Source: Arcobacter lacus
GTDB taxonomy: Bacteria > Campylobacterota > Campylobacteria > Campylobacterales > Arcobacteraceae
Assembly: GCF_003063295.1 (NCBI RefSeq)
Contig: NZ_MUXF01000016.1
Coordinates: forward strand, 31,273 to 95,272
Length of the DNA: 64,000 nt
Direction of reading: 5' to 3'
Positions within the stretch are counted from its first letter, which is position 1. Each line of letters starts with the position of its first letter. Below, piece by piece: positions 20,074 to 28,324 of this stretch. Made by a program: the position numbers and the translations under genes. A model generated the notes under the pieces. It was not told the origin of the DNA and made no database searches. It worked only from the letters and a program-made list of their open reading frames with translations.

Positions 20074-21057
20074 ATGAAATATATCTTAGTTTCATTACTG
20101 TCAGTTTTTTTATTTACAGCTTGTTCAGGTAAAAAATATTTTGAGCCAGAAGATACAAGTAGTAATATAGAATTAAATGAAAAATCTATTCCTGCAACTA
20201 TAAAAGCAATTAACAAAATAGGTGCTACTTTAGAAGATAACAAATTCATTACAAAAAATGGAATCTCGCAAAATGAACTTCCTGAAGGTTTTGAATTTTT
20301 AAATTTAACTGAAGATGGAAGAGTTATTGCCACAAATTACATTGATAAAATTTTAATTGGAAATCAAGAAAAGAAAGTAAATGAAGTTGTTGTAGCTGCA
20401 AGTTTAAGAAATGAAAAATTAGCACTTATTTATTCTGATAACTCAATGGAATTAATAGATATAAATACAAATAAAACTCTATTTAAAGAGTATTTACCAA
20501 TTTCATTAGCAAATGATACAAGAATTGCAAATCCACTTTTTATGGGGAATTTAATTTTATTTCCTAGCTTAAATGGTAGAGTTATTATTGTATCTTCTGT
20601 AAATAATGAAGCTGTTAGAAATATTTCAGTTGATCCAGATAGTCAATTTAATAATATCATTTATTTAGGAGTAATTGAAAGTAATCAAACTTTAATAGTT
20701 GCTAGCCCAAATAGAGTTGTATCAATTTCTCCAAGAGATGTTATTTCAAAAGAGTATGACTTAAGAGATATTATTGTTAATAATAATGATGTTTATATAG
20801 CAACAATTGATGGTCAAATTATTAAATTAAATCCAACTTTAGATGAAGTAGCAAAGAAAAAGTATAAATATGCAAAAATTCATGCTTTAGCATTCTCTGA
20901 CTCTTTATATGCGGTTGAATCTCAAGGTTATTTGATTAATATAGATGAAAACTTTGATAAAGACGTGATATATGATTTTAGTTTTGATAATGAAGAAAGA
21001 ATGATTGCTATTGGAAATAAAATTTATTTTGGGTCTGATTATATAACTTTACCATAA
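20074..21057 (+). CDS. BamB-like outer-membrane assembly lipoprotein
   Basis: 327 residues. Lipoprotein signal peptide with lipobox FTAC (Cys near residue 17). The rest has repeated beta-propeller blades (for example GNLILFPSLNGRVIIVSS, VSISPRDVISKEYDLRD and VYIATIDGQIIKLNP) of the PQQ/WD type seen in BamB, which helps the BAM complex insert outer-membrane proteins. BamB normally has eight blades in about 390 residues, so this copy is shorter. The AAGGA ribosome site is well placed. Convergent with truD, with a strong hairpin between them. Confidence 0.75.
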   Translation: MKYILVSLLSVFLFTACSGKKYFEPEDTSSNIELNEKSIPATIKAINKIGATLEDNKFITKNGISQNELPEGFEFLNLTEDGRVIATNYIDKILIGNQEKKVNEVVVAASLRNEKLALIYSDNSMELIDINTNKTLFKEYLPISLANDTRIANPLFMGNLILFPSLNGRVIIVSSVNNEAVRNISVDPDSQFNNIIYLGVIESNQTLIVASPNRVVSISPRDVISKEYDLRDIIVNNNDVYIATIDGQIIKLNPTLDEVAKKKYKYAKIHALAFSDSLYAVESQGYLINIDENFDKDVIYDFSFDNEERMIAIGNKIYFGSDYITLP

Positions 21058-21081
21058 CTATAAGCCTTTTTAGGCTTATAG
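21058..21081. terminator. Hairpin between the BamB-like gene and truD
   Basis: CTATAAGCCT (21058-21067) pairs with AGGCTTATAG (21072-21081) around a TTTT loop, directly after the stop of the BamB-like gene. There is no long T-run, but the position between convergent genes supports termination. Confidence 0.6.
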
Positions 21082-21088
21082 AAACTTC

Positions 21089-22087
21089 TTAAGAAAAATT
21101 TCTATTCGCTAAAAACTCCACAAAAACAGTCGCATAAGAGCCTTTTTGTAAAATAAAATCTAAACTACAAACTTTTTTTGAAGCATCATATTTACATGAA
21201 ATATTTTTTGGGAAAACAATTGCTTCTCTTCTATATCCTTTTTCTTGAATATATGAATCATCATATTTTGATTCGATTTTTGAAGCTTCGCTCATTGCTT
21301 TAAATACATTTCTTCCTGGAAGTAATCCTGTTGGAATGATTTTTTCATCTTTAAAATCTTTAATGATTTTTTCAGTAATTGTTTTTGGAGTGAAAAATTT
21401 ATTTTTTTCTAAATCTAAAAAAACATCTCCATCTAAAAGTTTAAATTCATCTTTAGATAGTGTTAATCTTTCAACTAACCAAGCATTAAAAAAACTACTT
21501 TGGTAAGCAGAAACTAACATCTTAGATAATTTTTTATCTTTTATTATCTCTTTACCATAAACAACATTTTTTGCTTTTTCAATATTATCTACAACTTCTT
21601 TTCCAAATCTTTGATAACCAAAATAGTTTGGCATTCCATTTTTAGATATTATTTTGATAATTTTTTGAATATGATTAATATCAGAAATTTCAACATCATA
21701 AAGATTTATTTTAAATCTATTTCCTTCTAAATCACCAATATTTAGTTTTTCATTATGTAAAAAAATTTCTAAAATCTCTATTTTTTTACTTCTGAAATTT
21801 TTTATCTCTTTTGAGTATTTTTTAGGAATAGTTATATATTGAGTAGTAGTTGCTCTTTTATCTTTTAATCCTGCATAACCAATTTCATTTGAATACACAT
21901 TTAAAAATTTTGCAATCCTATCTATAAGTTCCCAAGTATCACAGTTTGTTTTTTTTATTTTTAAGACTAAGAAGTTACCAGATAAAGAGAATTTTATTGG
22001 CTGTTCTTCAACTATAAAATCCTCTTCATTCTGAATAAATTTAAAGTTTAGAGTTTTATCATTTGATGGATAAAATCTTTTTATCAA
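21089..22087 (-). CDS. truD: tRNA pseudouridine(13) synthase TruD
   Basis: Modifies uridine 13 in tRNA(Glu) and others. The TruD signature GYAGLKDKRATTTQY contains the catalytic aspartate D76. Further conserved parts are PNYFGYQRFG and the insertion-domain region. Length 332 is normal. The start is TTG, overlapping the stop of the dksA-like gene by four bases (TTGA), so the two genes are coupled. Confidence 0.93.
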   Translation of the reverse strand: MIKRFYPSNDKTLNFKFIQNEEDFIVEEQPIKFSLSGNFLVLKIKKTNCDTWELIDRIAKFLNVYSNEIGYAGLKDKRATTTQYITIPKKYSKEIKNFRSKKIEILEIFLHNEKLNIGDLEGNRFKINLYDVEISDINHIQKIIKIISKNGMPNYFGYQRFGKEVVDNIEKAKNVVYGKEIIKDKKLSKMLVSAYQSSFFNAWLVERLTLSKDEFKLLDGDVFLDLEKNKFFTPKTITEKIIKDFKDEKIIPTGLLPGRNVFKAMSEASKIESKYDDSYIQEKGYRREAIVFPKNISCKYDASKKVCSLDFILQKGSYATVFVEFLANRNFS

Positions 22088-22455
22088 CTTTTTGCTCTTT
22101 TTAGGTTTTCTTGTTCGTAAACAGTTCTACACTCTGTACAAAACTTAGCAAAAGGTTTTGCTTTTAATCTACCTAAAGGAATATTTATTCCGCACATATC
22201 ACAAATTCCGTAAGTTCCGAGAGTAATTTTCTTTAAAGCATCTTCAATTTGTTTTAATTCATCCAATTGGTGATTTGTAATCATACCTTCAATAAATGAA
22301 TCACTTACAAGTTCAGCATAATCTAAATCGTCATTTATGTCTTGCTCTTTTAATTGGTCAATATTTTCTCTACTGCTATTAACATGAGACAAAATATTCT
22401 CTTTTCTTTCAAGTAAAATAGCTCTTAACTCGTCAATCTGCGTTTTATTTGCCAT
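22084..22455 (-). CDS. dksA: DksA/TraR family zinc-finger regulator
   Basis: 123 residues. N-terminal coiled-coil region, then the C-terminal four-cysteine zinc finger CDMCG ... FCTECR with the conserved IPLGRLKAKPFAKFC core. DksA proteins bind in the RNA polymerase secondary channel and, with ppGpp, retune rRNA and amino-acid promoters. It is short compared with the 151-residue Escherichia coli protein but of a length known in Campylobacterota. Strong GGAGAG ribosome site and a TATAAT -10 at 22478-22483 (minus). Coupled to truD. Confidence 0.9.
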   Translation of the reverse strand: MANKTQIDELRAILLERKENILSHVNSSRENIDQLKEQDINDDLDYAELVSDSFIEGMITNHQLDELKQIEDALKKITLGTYGICDMCGINIPLGRLKAKPFAKFCTECRTVYEQENLKRAKS

Positions 22456-22477
22456 ATTCTCTCCTTAAATTTGCGCG

Positions 22478-22483
22478 ATTATA
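22478..22483 (-). promoter_or_regulatory. -10 element for dksA-truD
   Basis: Minus-strand TATAAT in the sequence GATATAATCG, 23 bases before the dksA-like ATG. Confidence 0.5.
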
Positions 22484-22572
22484 TCTTTTTTAATATATAT
22501 AAATGGTTAAAGTAATATAAAAGGTAAATATTATAGGATTTCTTTGAATTTAACGCTTGCTTAACTTAAAGT

Positions 22573-22581
22573 TGGTACAAT
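22573..22581 (+). promoter_or_regulatory. Extended -10 promoter of the ABC/Cys-motif operon
   Basis: TGGTACAAT (22573-22581) combines a TG extension with a TACAAT -10. It sits 15 bases before an AAAGGAG Shine-Dalgarno, giving a very short leader to the ATT codon at 22606. Confidence 0.5.
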
Positions 22582-22605
22582 AATTTTTCGACAAAGGAGT
22601 TAACT

Positions 22606-22851
22606 ATTTCGGCTTTATCAAAAATTTTTATATTATTTATTTTAACTTTTTTATCAATTTTTATTTATTGTATTTTTTTAAATAATAAAACTAGTTATTC
22701 ATCAATCATTACAAAGATTACTAAAAATTCTAATTTGGCATATTCAAATAGTATTTTTGAATCAAGATTTAAAGAAAATCAAAATAATAATTCGAATTTA
22801 GTTTTGGTTCCATTACAAATAAGTTATTTGGATTTTGTATATGAAAAATAG
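22606..22851 (+). CDS. Small membrane-anchored protein with apparent ATT start, first gene of an ABC operon
   Basis: An 81-codon reading frame missed by ordinary start-codon rules. It begins ATT TCG GCT at 22606, six bases after a consensus AAAGGAG, and stays open to TAG at 22849-22851. No ATG, GTG or TTG occurs in frame between the preceding in-frame stop (22567) and this point; the first TTG comes some 40 codons later. The predicted protein has a hydrophobic helix at about 4-26 (KIFILFILTFLSIFIYCIF) and a polar Asn/Ser/Lys-rich remainder, so a signal-anchored periplasmic protein. It overlaps the permease gene by 11 bases. Function unknown; no family recognised. A sequencing error in the start codon is an alternative. 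Confidence 0.6.
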   Translation: MSALSKIFILFILTFLSIFIYCIFLNNKTSYSSIITKITKNSNLAYSNSIFESRFKENQNNNSNLVLVPLQISYLDFVYEK

Positions 22852-24019
22852 TGTTTTTTTCAATTTCATTTTTTTGCTTTTAGTAAAACACAAATCAAAA
22901 CATTTTGCTATTTTTTTAATATCAATTTTTATTGTGTTTTTAACTTCATCAATTTTATTCATCAAAAATAGTTTACAACAAGAGATTTCTGAAGCTTTAG
23001 AAAACCAAAGTGATTTTATAGTACAAAAAACTATAGCTAATAAAATAAAAGATATTGATATCTCTTTAATAGATAAATTTTATGAAATAAATGGAGTTTC
23101 AAAAGTAACTCAAAGAGTTTATGGACAATATTATTTTATGCCAGAAAATATCTACTTTACTATTATTGGAATTGATTTTTTTGAAGAAACTACAAATCAA
23201 GATTTAAAAGAACTTTTAAACTTTTTAAATATTTCAAAGTTTTTAGAAAAAGATTCTATGATTATTGGAAATGGTATTAAAAAAGTATTGGATAAATATG
23301 CTTATTTTGATTCTTATGATTTTAAACTTGAAAATGAAAATTCAAAAAATATCAAAATTTTTAAAGATTTACCAAAAGAAGCAAATTTAATAGCAAATGA
23401 TCTGATAATTATGGATATAAATATCGCAAAAAGGATTTTAGATATTAAACCAGATTTTGCAACAGACATAGTTTTAGATGTTCCAAATCCACTTGAAAGA
23501 CAAAATGTAAAAGAACAGATTCTTTTAAAAGAGTCAAACATAAGAATTTTACAAAAAGATGAACTAAAAAAAGAGTATGAAAATATGTTTAATTATAAAG
23601 GCGGAATTTTTTTGATTTTATTTATAGTTGTAATATTTACATTTATTTTAGTTTTATATCAAAGATATTCAATGATTAGTTCAAATGATAAAAGAGAAAT
23701 AGGTATTTTAAAAGCAGTTGGTTGGAGTATAAAAGATATTATAAAACTTAAAATTATAGAAAATTTCATAGTTGCTTTTATGGCATTTATTATAGGAGTA
23801 ATTTTTGCTTATATTTTTGTATTTATTTTACAAGCACCAGTATTAAAAAATATTTTTATAGGTTTTTCAAATATCAAAAATGATTTTATTTTAAATGAAA
23901 ATATAAGAATTTCAAATCTTATTACATTATTTTTATTTTTTATGGTTCCATTTTTAAGTGCAGTTTTAATTCCTGTTTGGAAAATAGCAGTAATTGATGC
24001 TACAAAGAGTATGAAATGA
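22841..24019 (+). CDS. ABC transporter permease, FtsX/MacB-like
   Basis: About 392 residues. One helix near the N-terminus (about 20-40), a large extracytoplasmic domain, then three helices in the C-terminal FtsX domain (about 255-280, 305-335 and 360-385). The coupling segment KREIGILKAVGWSIKDI before the third-last helix is typical of FtsX/LolC/MacB permeases. I prefer the ATG at 22841; a TTG two codons earlier is possible. It overlaps the small upstream gene and shares ATGA with the ATPase gene downstream. Systems of this type move or extract lipids, lipoproteins, peptides or signal across the envelope rather than import solutes. Confidence 0.85.
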   Translation: MKNSVFFNFIFLLLVKHKSKHFAIFLISIFIVFLTSSILFIKNSLQQEISEALENQSDFIVQKTIANKIKDIDISLIDKFYEINGVSKVTQRVYGQYYFMPENIYFTIIGIDFFEETTNQDLKELLNFLNISKFLEKDSMIIGNGIKKVLDKYAYFDSYDFKLENENSKNIKIFKDLPKEANLIANDLIIMDINIAKRILDIKPDFATDIVLDVPNPLERQNVKEQILLKESNIRILQKDELKKEYENMFNYKGGIFLILFIVVIFTFILVLYQRYSMISSNDKREIGILKAVGWSIKDIIKLKIIENFIVAFMAFIIGVIFAYIFVFILQAPVLKNIFIGFSNIKNDFILNENIRISNLITLFLFFMVPFLSAVLIPVWKIAVIDATKSMK

Positions 24020-24687
24020 TAAAAATCAAAAACTTAAATAAAGTCTTCTATGAAAATACAAATAAAGAATTTTATGCTTTAAAAGATATAAATTTAAATA
24101 TAAAAAAATCATCTTGTGTTGTTTTAAAAGGAGTTAGTGGGAGTGGAAAATCAACTTTATTATCTCTTATTGCAACTTTACAAAAACCATCTAGTGGTGA
24201 AATTGTCGTAGAAAATGAAAGTATTGCAAAACTTCCTGATTTTCATGCTTCGAATTTTAGAGCAAGAAAAATTGGATTTATTTTTCAATCATTTAACCTT
24301 TTTAATGAGTTAAGCGTTAAAGATAATATTAGTCTTCCTTTAATTCCTCTTGGATTTTCTCAAAAACAAATAGATGAAAAAGTAATAAACACTTTAAAAC
24401 TTGCAAATATTTTACATAAAAAAGATGAATTAGTCTCAAATCTTTCAGGTGGAGAAAAACAAAGATGTGCAATTGCAAGAGCTTTAGTAAATAATTGTGA
24501 AATAATACTTTGTGATGAACCAACTGCAAACTTAGATTATGAAAACTCTAAAAATTTTATAGAGATTTTAAAAGAGTTAAAAGAACTAAAAAAAACAATT
24601 ATTATTGCAACTCATGACCCAATTTTTGATAATCTTGATTTTGTAGATTCTGAAATTCTTATAAAAAATGGACAAATTTGTGAATAG
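24016..24687 (+). CDS. ABC transporter ATP-binding protein, LolD/MacB-like
   Basis: 223-residue ATPase partner of the FtsX-like permease. Walker A GVSGSGKST at 39-47, Q-loop IFQSFNLF near 89-96, signature LSGGEKQR at 143-150, Walker B IILCDEPTANLD at 163-174 and switch His in IIATHD near 202. All motifs are intact. It overlaps the permease by four bases (ATGA) and the downstream membrane protein gene by 20, so stoichiometric coupled translation is expected. Confidence 0.92.
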   Translation: MIKIKNLNKVFYENTNKEFYALKDINLNIKKSSCVVLKGVSGSGKSTLLSLIATLQKPSSGEIVVENESIAKLPDFHASNFRARKIGFIFQSFNLFNELSVKDNISLPLIPLGFSQKQIDEKVINTLKLANILHKKDELVSNLSGGEKQRCAIARALVNNCEIILCDEPTANLDYENSKNFIEILKELKELKKTIIIATHDPIFDNLDFVDSEILIKNGQICE

Positions 24688-25648
24688 TATATTTTTATCA
24701 AATGAGATAATCATTTTTTTATTTGTACAACTAACTCTTTTTATTCTTTTATTTGTAGCTTTTTATTTTTCGTTTTTTATTATAAAAAATTGGGATTTTA
24801 GTAAAACTTCAAATAAACAATACAAGCTAGAAAAAACTTCATATTTAGTCATTTTAATCATAACATTTACACTTATTGTAAAAATATTTTTATTTCCTTA
24901 TTTTGCTTATACCTTAGACAATTTGTCAAATGTTGTTCCTGGCGCTATGTGTGCTGCTGGAATTGTTGGAGCAAATAAATATGGACAGATAAATTTATTT
25001 TTGAAAATTGTAATTTTATTTTTTATAGGAATTTGGCTTATCATCAACTCTTTTGATATAAAAGAAAAAACTTATCCATATACAAAGAAAAAATATTTTT
25101 TATATATTTTTATTTTTATTTTCTCTATTCTTGAACTAATTTTAGATTTTTTGTTTTTATCAAATATTCCTACAAAAGAGCCAGTTTTATGTTGTTCAGT
25201 GATTTTTGGAGTAAATGGTATCGGAAGTAAAATACCATTTGATTTATCAATAAATACTTTTTTAATGCTTTTTTATATGATATATTTGTTGATAATTTTT
25301 CTAAATCTTCAAAAAAAAGCATTTTTAAATTTGCTTACAAATTTTTTATTTTTATATATTGCATATTATGCAACTACTTACTTTTTTTCAACATATATTT
25401 ATCAACTACCAACTCATCAATGCCCATTTTGTATGCTTCAAAAAGAGTACTTTTTTGTAGGTTATTTTATTTGGGGAAGTTTATTTTTAGGAACATTTTT
25501 TGGAGTAGCAAGTTTTGTTTTAAAATTAATTTTGAAAAAAGATTTTGATTTTATTTATAGATATTCAATTATTTTTAATACCTTATTTGTATTTTTGAAT
25601 TCTTTTTATGTGATTAGATATTTTATTATAAATGGAGTCTTTTTATAA
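24668..25648 (+). CDS. Eight-helix membrane protein with conserved-looking Cys motifs
   Basis: I do not recognise a named family. 326 residues with about eight hydrophobic helices (roughly 10-40, 57-80, 108-128, 143-164, 193-213, 217-243, 261-288, 296-322). Five cysteines are grouped: C95 in PGAMCAAGIVGANKYG, C175-C176 in PVLCCSVIFGVNGIG, and the CxxC pair C252/C255 in HQCPFCMLQ. The two loops with Cys followed by a glycine-rich stretch, plus a CPxC at a helix edge, recall the layout of VKOR/DsbB-type thiol oxidoreductases or of a haem/metal-handling protein, but this is only an analogy. It starts inside the ATPase gene and is the last gene of the operon, ended by a strong palindromic hairpin. 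Confidence 0.75.
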   Translation: MDKFVNSIFLSNEIIIFLFVQLTLFILLFVAFYFSFFIIKNWDFSKTSNKQYKLEKTSYLVILIITFTLIVKIFLFPYFAYTLDNLSNVVPGAMCAAGIVGANKYGQINLFLKIVILFFIGIWLIINSFDIKEKTYPYTKKKYFLYIFIFIFSILELILDFLFLSNIPTKEPVLCCSVIFGVNGIGSKIPFDLSINTFLMLFYMIYLLIIFLNLQKKAFLNLLTNFLFLYIAYYATTYFFSTYIYQLPTHQCPFCMLQKEYFFVGYFIWGSLFLGTFFGVASFVLKLILKKDFDFIYRYSIIFNTLFVFLNSFYVIRYFIINGVFL

Positions 25649-25675
25649 ATCCGTAAAATTTTACGGATTTATAAA
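25642..25675. terminator. Perfect 34-bp palindrome, terminator
   Basis: A perfect palindrome centred between 25658 and 25659 (half-site TAAATCCGTAAAA) follows the stop of the Cys-motif membrane gene at the convergent border with the small lipoprotein gene. It probably ends transcription from both sides. Confidence 0.65.
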
Positions 25676-25680
25676 TATAA

Positions 25681-25944
25681 TTATTTATTTTCAGTTGTAG
25701 TTTCAGCAGCTTTTTCTTCAGTAGCTGGAGTAGCTTCTTCTGTTTGTGCTTTTTCTTCAGTAGCAGTAGCTTCTTTAACTTCAGTAGCTGGAGTTTCATT
25801 TTTTACTTCAGCAACTGGTGCTTCTTTAACTTCAGCAGCAGGAGTTTCAGTTTTTGTTTCAGTAGTTGCTGCAGGTTTTTTTTCTTCTGTACAACCTGTT
25901 AATAAAGCCATTAATACAGCTGTCCCTAATAATACTTTTTTCAT
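25681..25944 (-). CDS. Small low-complexity lipoprotein
   Basis: 87 residues. Signal peptide with lipobox LTGC (Cys 18), then only Glu, Ala, Thr, Lys, Pro and Val: imperfect repeats of the type ETPAAEVKEAP / AEVKNETPATEVKEA and a TEE/AT-rich tail. The chain is predicted to be disordered and strongly acidic/lysine mixed. Similar Ala/Glu/Lys-rich lipoproteins are common in this lineage, but function is unknown. Good AAAGGA ribosome site. Repeat number may vary between strains. Confidence 0.8.
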   Translation of the reverse strand: MKKVLLGTAVLMALLTGCTEEKKPAATTETKTETPAAEVKEAPVAEVKNETPATEVKEATATEEKAQTEEATPATEEKAAETTTENK

Positions 25945-26130
25945 CTTAGCGTCCTTTTAAATATATTTGTTAAAAACAAGTGGAATAGTACCAAAAAATT
26001 GTTAATAAATTGTGAATAAATTTGAATATTTTTAGTAAAAATTGAAAATAGGACAATTTTAATATAATTTTGATATTTTGCTATGAAATTGAATTGAAAA
26101 ATATTTATAAAAAAGGCTTAAATTTAAAAG

Positions 26131-26206
26131 TGGAGGAGCTAGTCGGACTCGAACCAACGCATGTCGGATTTGCAATCCGAGGCATTACCAGCTTTGCTAT
26201 AGCTCC
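26131..26206 (-). tRNA. tRNA-Cys (GCA)
   Basis: 76-nt cloverleaf with CCA encoded. Acceptor GGAGCTA pairs with TAGCTCC; discriminator base is U73, as expected for tRNA-Cys. Anticodon GCA lies in the loop of the CGGAT/ATCCG stem. Third of three tRNAs in a minus-strand operon. Confidence 0.95.
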
Positions 26207-26259
26207 ATAATAAAAAATCAAATAAAATAAGAAGTTAGATGATTTTGAGGAGATGTGTA

Positions 26260-26348
26260 TGGCAGAGAGCAAGGGATTCGAACCCTCGGAGGCGTGAACC
26301 TCGCCGGTTTTCAAAACCGGTACAATCGACCAACTCTGTCAACTCTCT
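26260..26348 (-). tRNA. tRNA-Ser (TGA)
   Basis: About 89-nt class II tRNA with CCA encoded. Anticodon TGA between CCGGT and ACCGG stem arms; long variable arm GAGG...CCTC; T-loop GGTTCGAATCC. The 5' end is placed at A 26348 so that AGAGAGT pairs with GCTCTCT. Middle gene of the tRNA operon. Confidence 0.95.
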
Positions 26349-26357
26349 ACACATCAA

Positions 26358-26444
26358 TGGTGCGAATGGTGAGAATCGAACTCACACTCCGAAACCGGAA
26401 CGGGATTTTAAGTCCCGCGCGTCTACCTATTCCGCCACACTCGC
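26358..26444 (-). tRNA. tRNA-Leu (TAA)
   Basis: 87-nt class II tRNA with CCA encoded. Acceptor GCGAGTG pairs with CATTCGC (one G-U); anticodon TAA between the CGGGA and TCCCG stem arms; T-loop GTTCGATTC. First gene of the Leu-Ser-Cys operon, directly behind a consensus promoter. Confidence 0.95.
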
Positions 26445-26489
26445 ATTTGGTAAGTCATTTTCAAGTCGTTAAACTCAAAATGGACTGGA

Positions 26490-26518
26490 AGTATATACAT
26501 TTTTTTATTTTTTGTCAA
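26490..26518 (-). promoter_or_regulatory. Consensus sigma-70 promoter of the tRNA operon
   Basis: On the minus strand: TTGACA (26518-26513), 17 bases, then TATACT (26495-26490), about 45 bases before the tRNA-Leu 5' end. It is the best -35/-10 pair in the window; most other promoters here have only a -10. Confidence 0.75.
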
Positions 26519-26590
26519 GAGTATTTTTTAGAAATTTTAGAATTTATAAAATAGCTTGATTTTTTAATAAAAAACAAAAAGCAATAAATG

Positions 26591-26596
26591 TATAAT
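26591..26596 (+). promoter_or_regulatory. -10 element for ilvD
   Basis: Perfect TATAAT 40 bases before the TTG start chosen for ilvD. The ATG at 26588 overlaps it, which argues against that ATG as start codon. Confidence 0.6.
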
Positions 26597-26635
26597 CTAG
26601 CTATATTATTTAATGAAAATCAAAAGGATTATAAA

Positions 26636-28324
26636 TTGAGAAGTGATGAAGTAAAAAAAGGGTTTGATAGAACACCTCACAGATCATTATTAAGAGCTAC
26701 TGGATTAAAAGATGAAGATTTCGATAAACCATTCATTGGAGTTGCAAACTCATTTATTGAGTTAATTCCAGGACATTTTTTCTTAGATAAAGTATCTGCT
26801 ATTATAAAAGAAGAAATAAAAGCTAATGGTTGTGTACCATTTGAATTTAATACTATTGGAGTTGATGATGGAATTGCGATGGGACATGATGGAATGTTAT
26901 TTTCTTTACCATCAAGAGAGTTAATAGCAAACTCTATTGAAACAGTTATGAATGCACATAAACTAGATGCAATGATTGCTATTCCAAACTGTGATAAAAT
27001 TGTACCAGGTATGATTATGGGTGCTTTAAGAGTAAATGTTCCAACAATCTTTGTTAGTGGAGGACCTATGGAAAAAGGTTACACTAAAGATGGAACTCCT
27101 ATTGATTTAGCTACTGCATTTGAAGCTGTTGGAAAACATGAAGCTGGACAAATGAGTGATGAAGAATTAAAAGACATCGAATGTAATGCCTGTCCAAGTG
27201 GTGGTTCATGTTCAGGAATGTTCACTGCAAACTCTATGAATACACTTATGGAAGCTATGGGTATTGCACTTCCTGGAAATGGAACAATTTTAGCTTTAAC
27301 GCCACAAAGAGAAGAGTTGTATAGAAAAGCAGCTAGAAGAATTTGTGAAATTGCACTTGATAAAGCATCAAGGGAAAAATATAAATTAAAAAATATTTTA
27401 AATGAAAATGCAGTTAAAAATGCTTTTGCTGTTGATATGGCAATGGGTGGAAGTTCGAATACAGTTTTACATATGTTAGCAATTGCAAAAGAAGCAAATG
27501 TTAATTTTAATCTTGAAGATATTAATAAAATTTCTAAAAGAGTTTCTCATATTGCAAAAATTTCTCCATCTTTATCGACTGTTCACATGGAAGATATCAA
27601 CAAAGCTGGTGGAGTTAATGCTGTTATGAAAGAGATGACAAAAAGAGGTGATGATATTTTATTAAATAACCTTACAATCTCTGGTGAAACTTTATTAGAA
27701 AAAATCAAAGATGCGGTGATATTAGATACAAATATCATTCATACTATTGATAATCCTTATTCTCAAGTTGGTGGATTAGCAATTCTTTATGGTAACTTAG
27801 CTGAACAAGGTGCTGTTATTAAAACTGCTGGAATTACTGGTTCAAGAGTATTTACAGGAACTGCTGTTTGTTTTGATGGGCAACCAGAAGCTATCAAAGG
27901 AATTGTTTCTGGAAAAGTTAAAGCTGGAAATGTTGTAGTTATTAGATATGAAGGACCAAAAGGAGGTCCAGGGATGCAAGAGATGCTTGCACCTACAAGT
28001 CTAATTATGGGAATGGGATTAGGAAGTTCTGTTGCACTTATTACTGATGGAAGATTTAGTGGTGCAACTAGAGGTGCTTCAATTGGTCACGTAAGTCCTG
28101 AAGCAGCAGAAGGAGGAATGATTGGATTATTAAAAGATGGTGATGAAATTCATATCGATGTTGACCAATATATTTTGTCTGTAAACTTAAGTGATGAAGA
28201 AATTGCGAAAAGAAAAGCGGAATTTAAACCTCTTAAAAAACCTCTTAACTCTTCTTGGTTAGGACAATATAGAGCTCTTGTAACAAATGCAAGTAGCGGA
28301 GCAGTTTTAAAAACTGATTTATAG
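26636..28324 (+). CDS. ilvD: Dihydroxy-acid dehydratase
   Basis: Fe-S dehydratase that forms the 2-keto acids for valine and isoleucine (and the precursor of leucine and pantothenate). Cluster and active-site cysteines appear in [11 protein letters not shown] and in [14 protein letters not shown]. The C-terminal substrate segment [23 protein letters not shown] is intact. I place the start at TTG 26636 (562 residues, LRSDEVKKG...) because AAAGGA lies seven bases before it and this is the normal family N-terminus; the in-frame ATG at 26588 falls on the TATAAT promoter element. Single gene with its own terminator. Confidence 0.95.
   Translation: MRSDEVKKGFDRTPHRSLLRATGLKDEDFDKPFIGVANSFIELIPGHFFLDKVSAIIKEEIKANGCVPFEFNTIGVDDGIAMGHDGMLFSLPSRELIANSIETVMNAHKLDAMIAIPNCDKIVPGMIMGALRVNVPTIFVSGGPMEKGYTKDGTPIDLATAFEAVGKHEAGQMSDEELKDIECNACPSGGSCSGMFTANSMNTLMEAMGIALPGNGTILALTPQREELYRKAARRICEIALDKASREKYKLKNILNENAVKNAFAVDMAMGGSSNTVLHMLAIAKEANVNFNLEDINKISKRVSHIAKISPSLSTVHMEDINKAGGVNAVMKEMTKRGDDILLNNLTISGETLLEKIKDAVILDTNIIHTIDNPYSQVGGLAILYGNLAEQGAVIKTAGITGSRVFTGTAVCFDGQPEAIKGIVSGKVKAGNVVVIRYEGPKGGPGMQEMLAPTSLIMGMGLGSSVALITDGRFSGATRGASIGHVSPEAAEGGMIGLLKDGDEIHIDVDQYILSVNLSDEEIAKRKAEFKPLKKPLNSSWLGQYRALVTNASSGAVLKTDL

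Noticed and set aside
26105-26554. Overlapping open frames encoding peptides such as RARDSNPRRREP and GENRTHTPKPER
   Set aside because: They are translations across the tRNA-Leu/Ser/Cys genes, a familiar source of false proteins.
26588-26635. Longer ilvD beginning at ATG 26588
   Set aside because: The ATG overlaps the TATAAT promoter box, and the TTG at 26636 has a well-placed AAAGGA and the normal family N-terminus.
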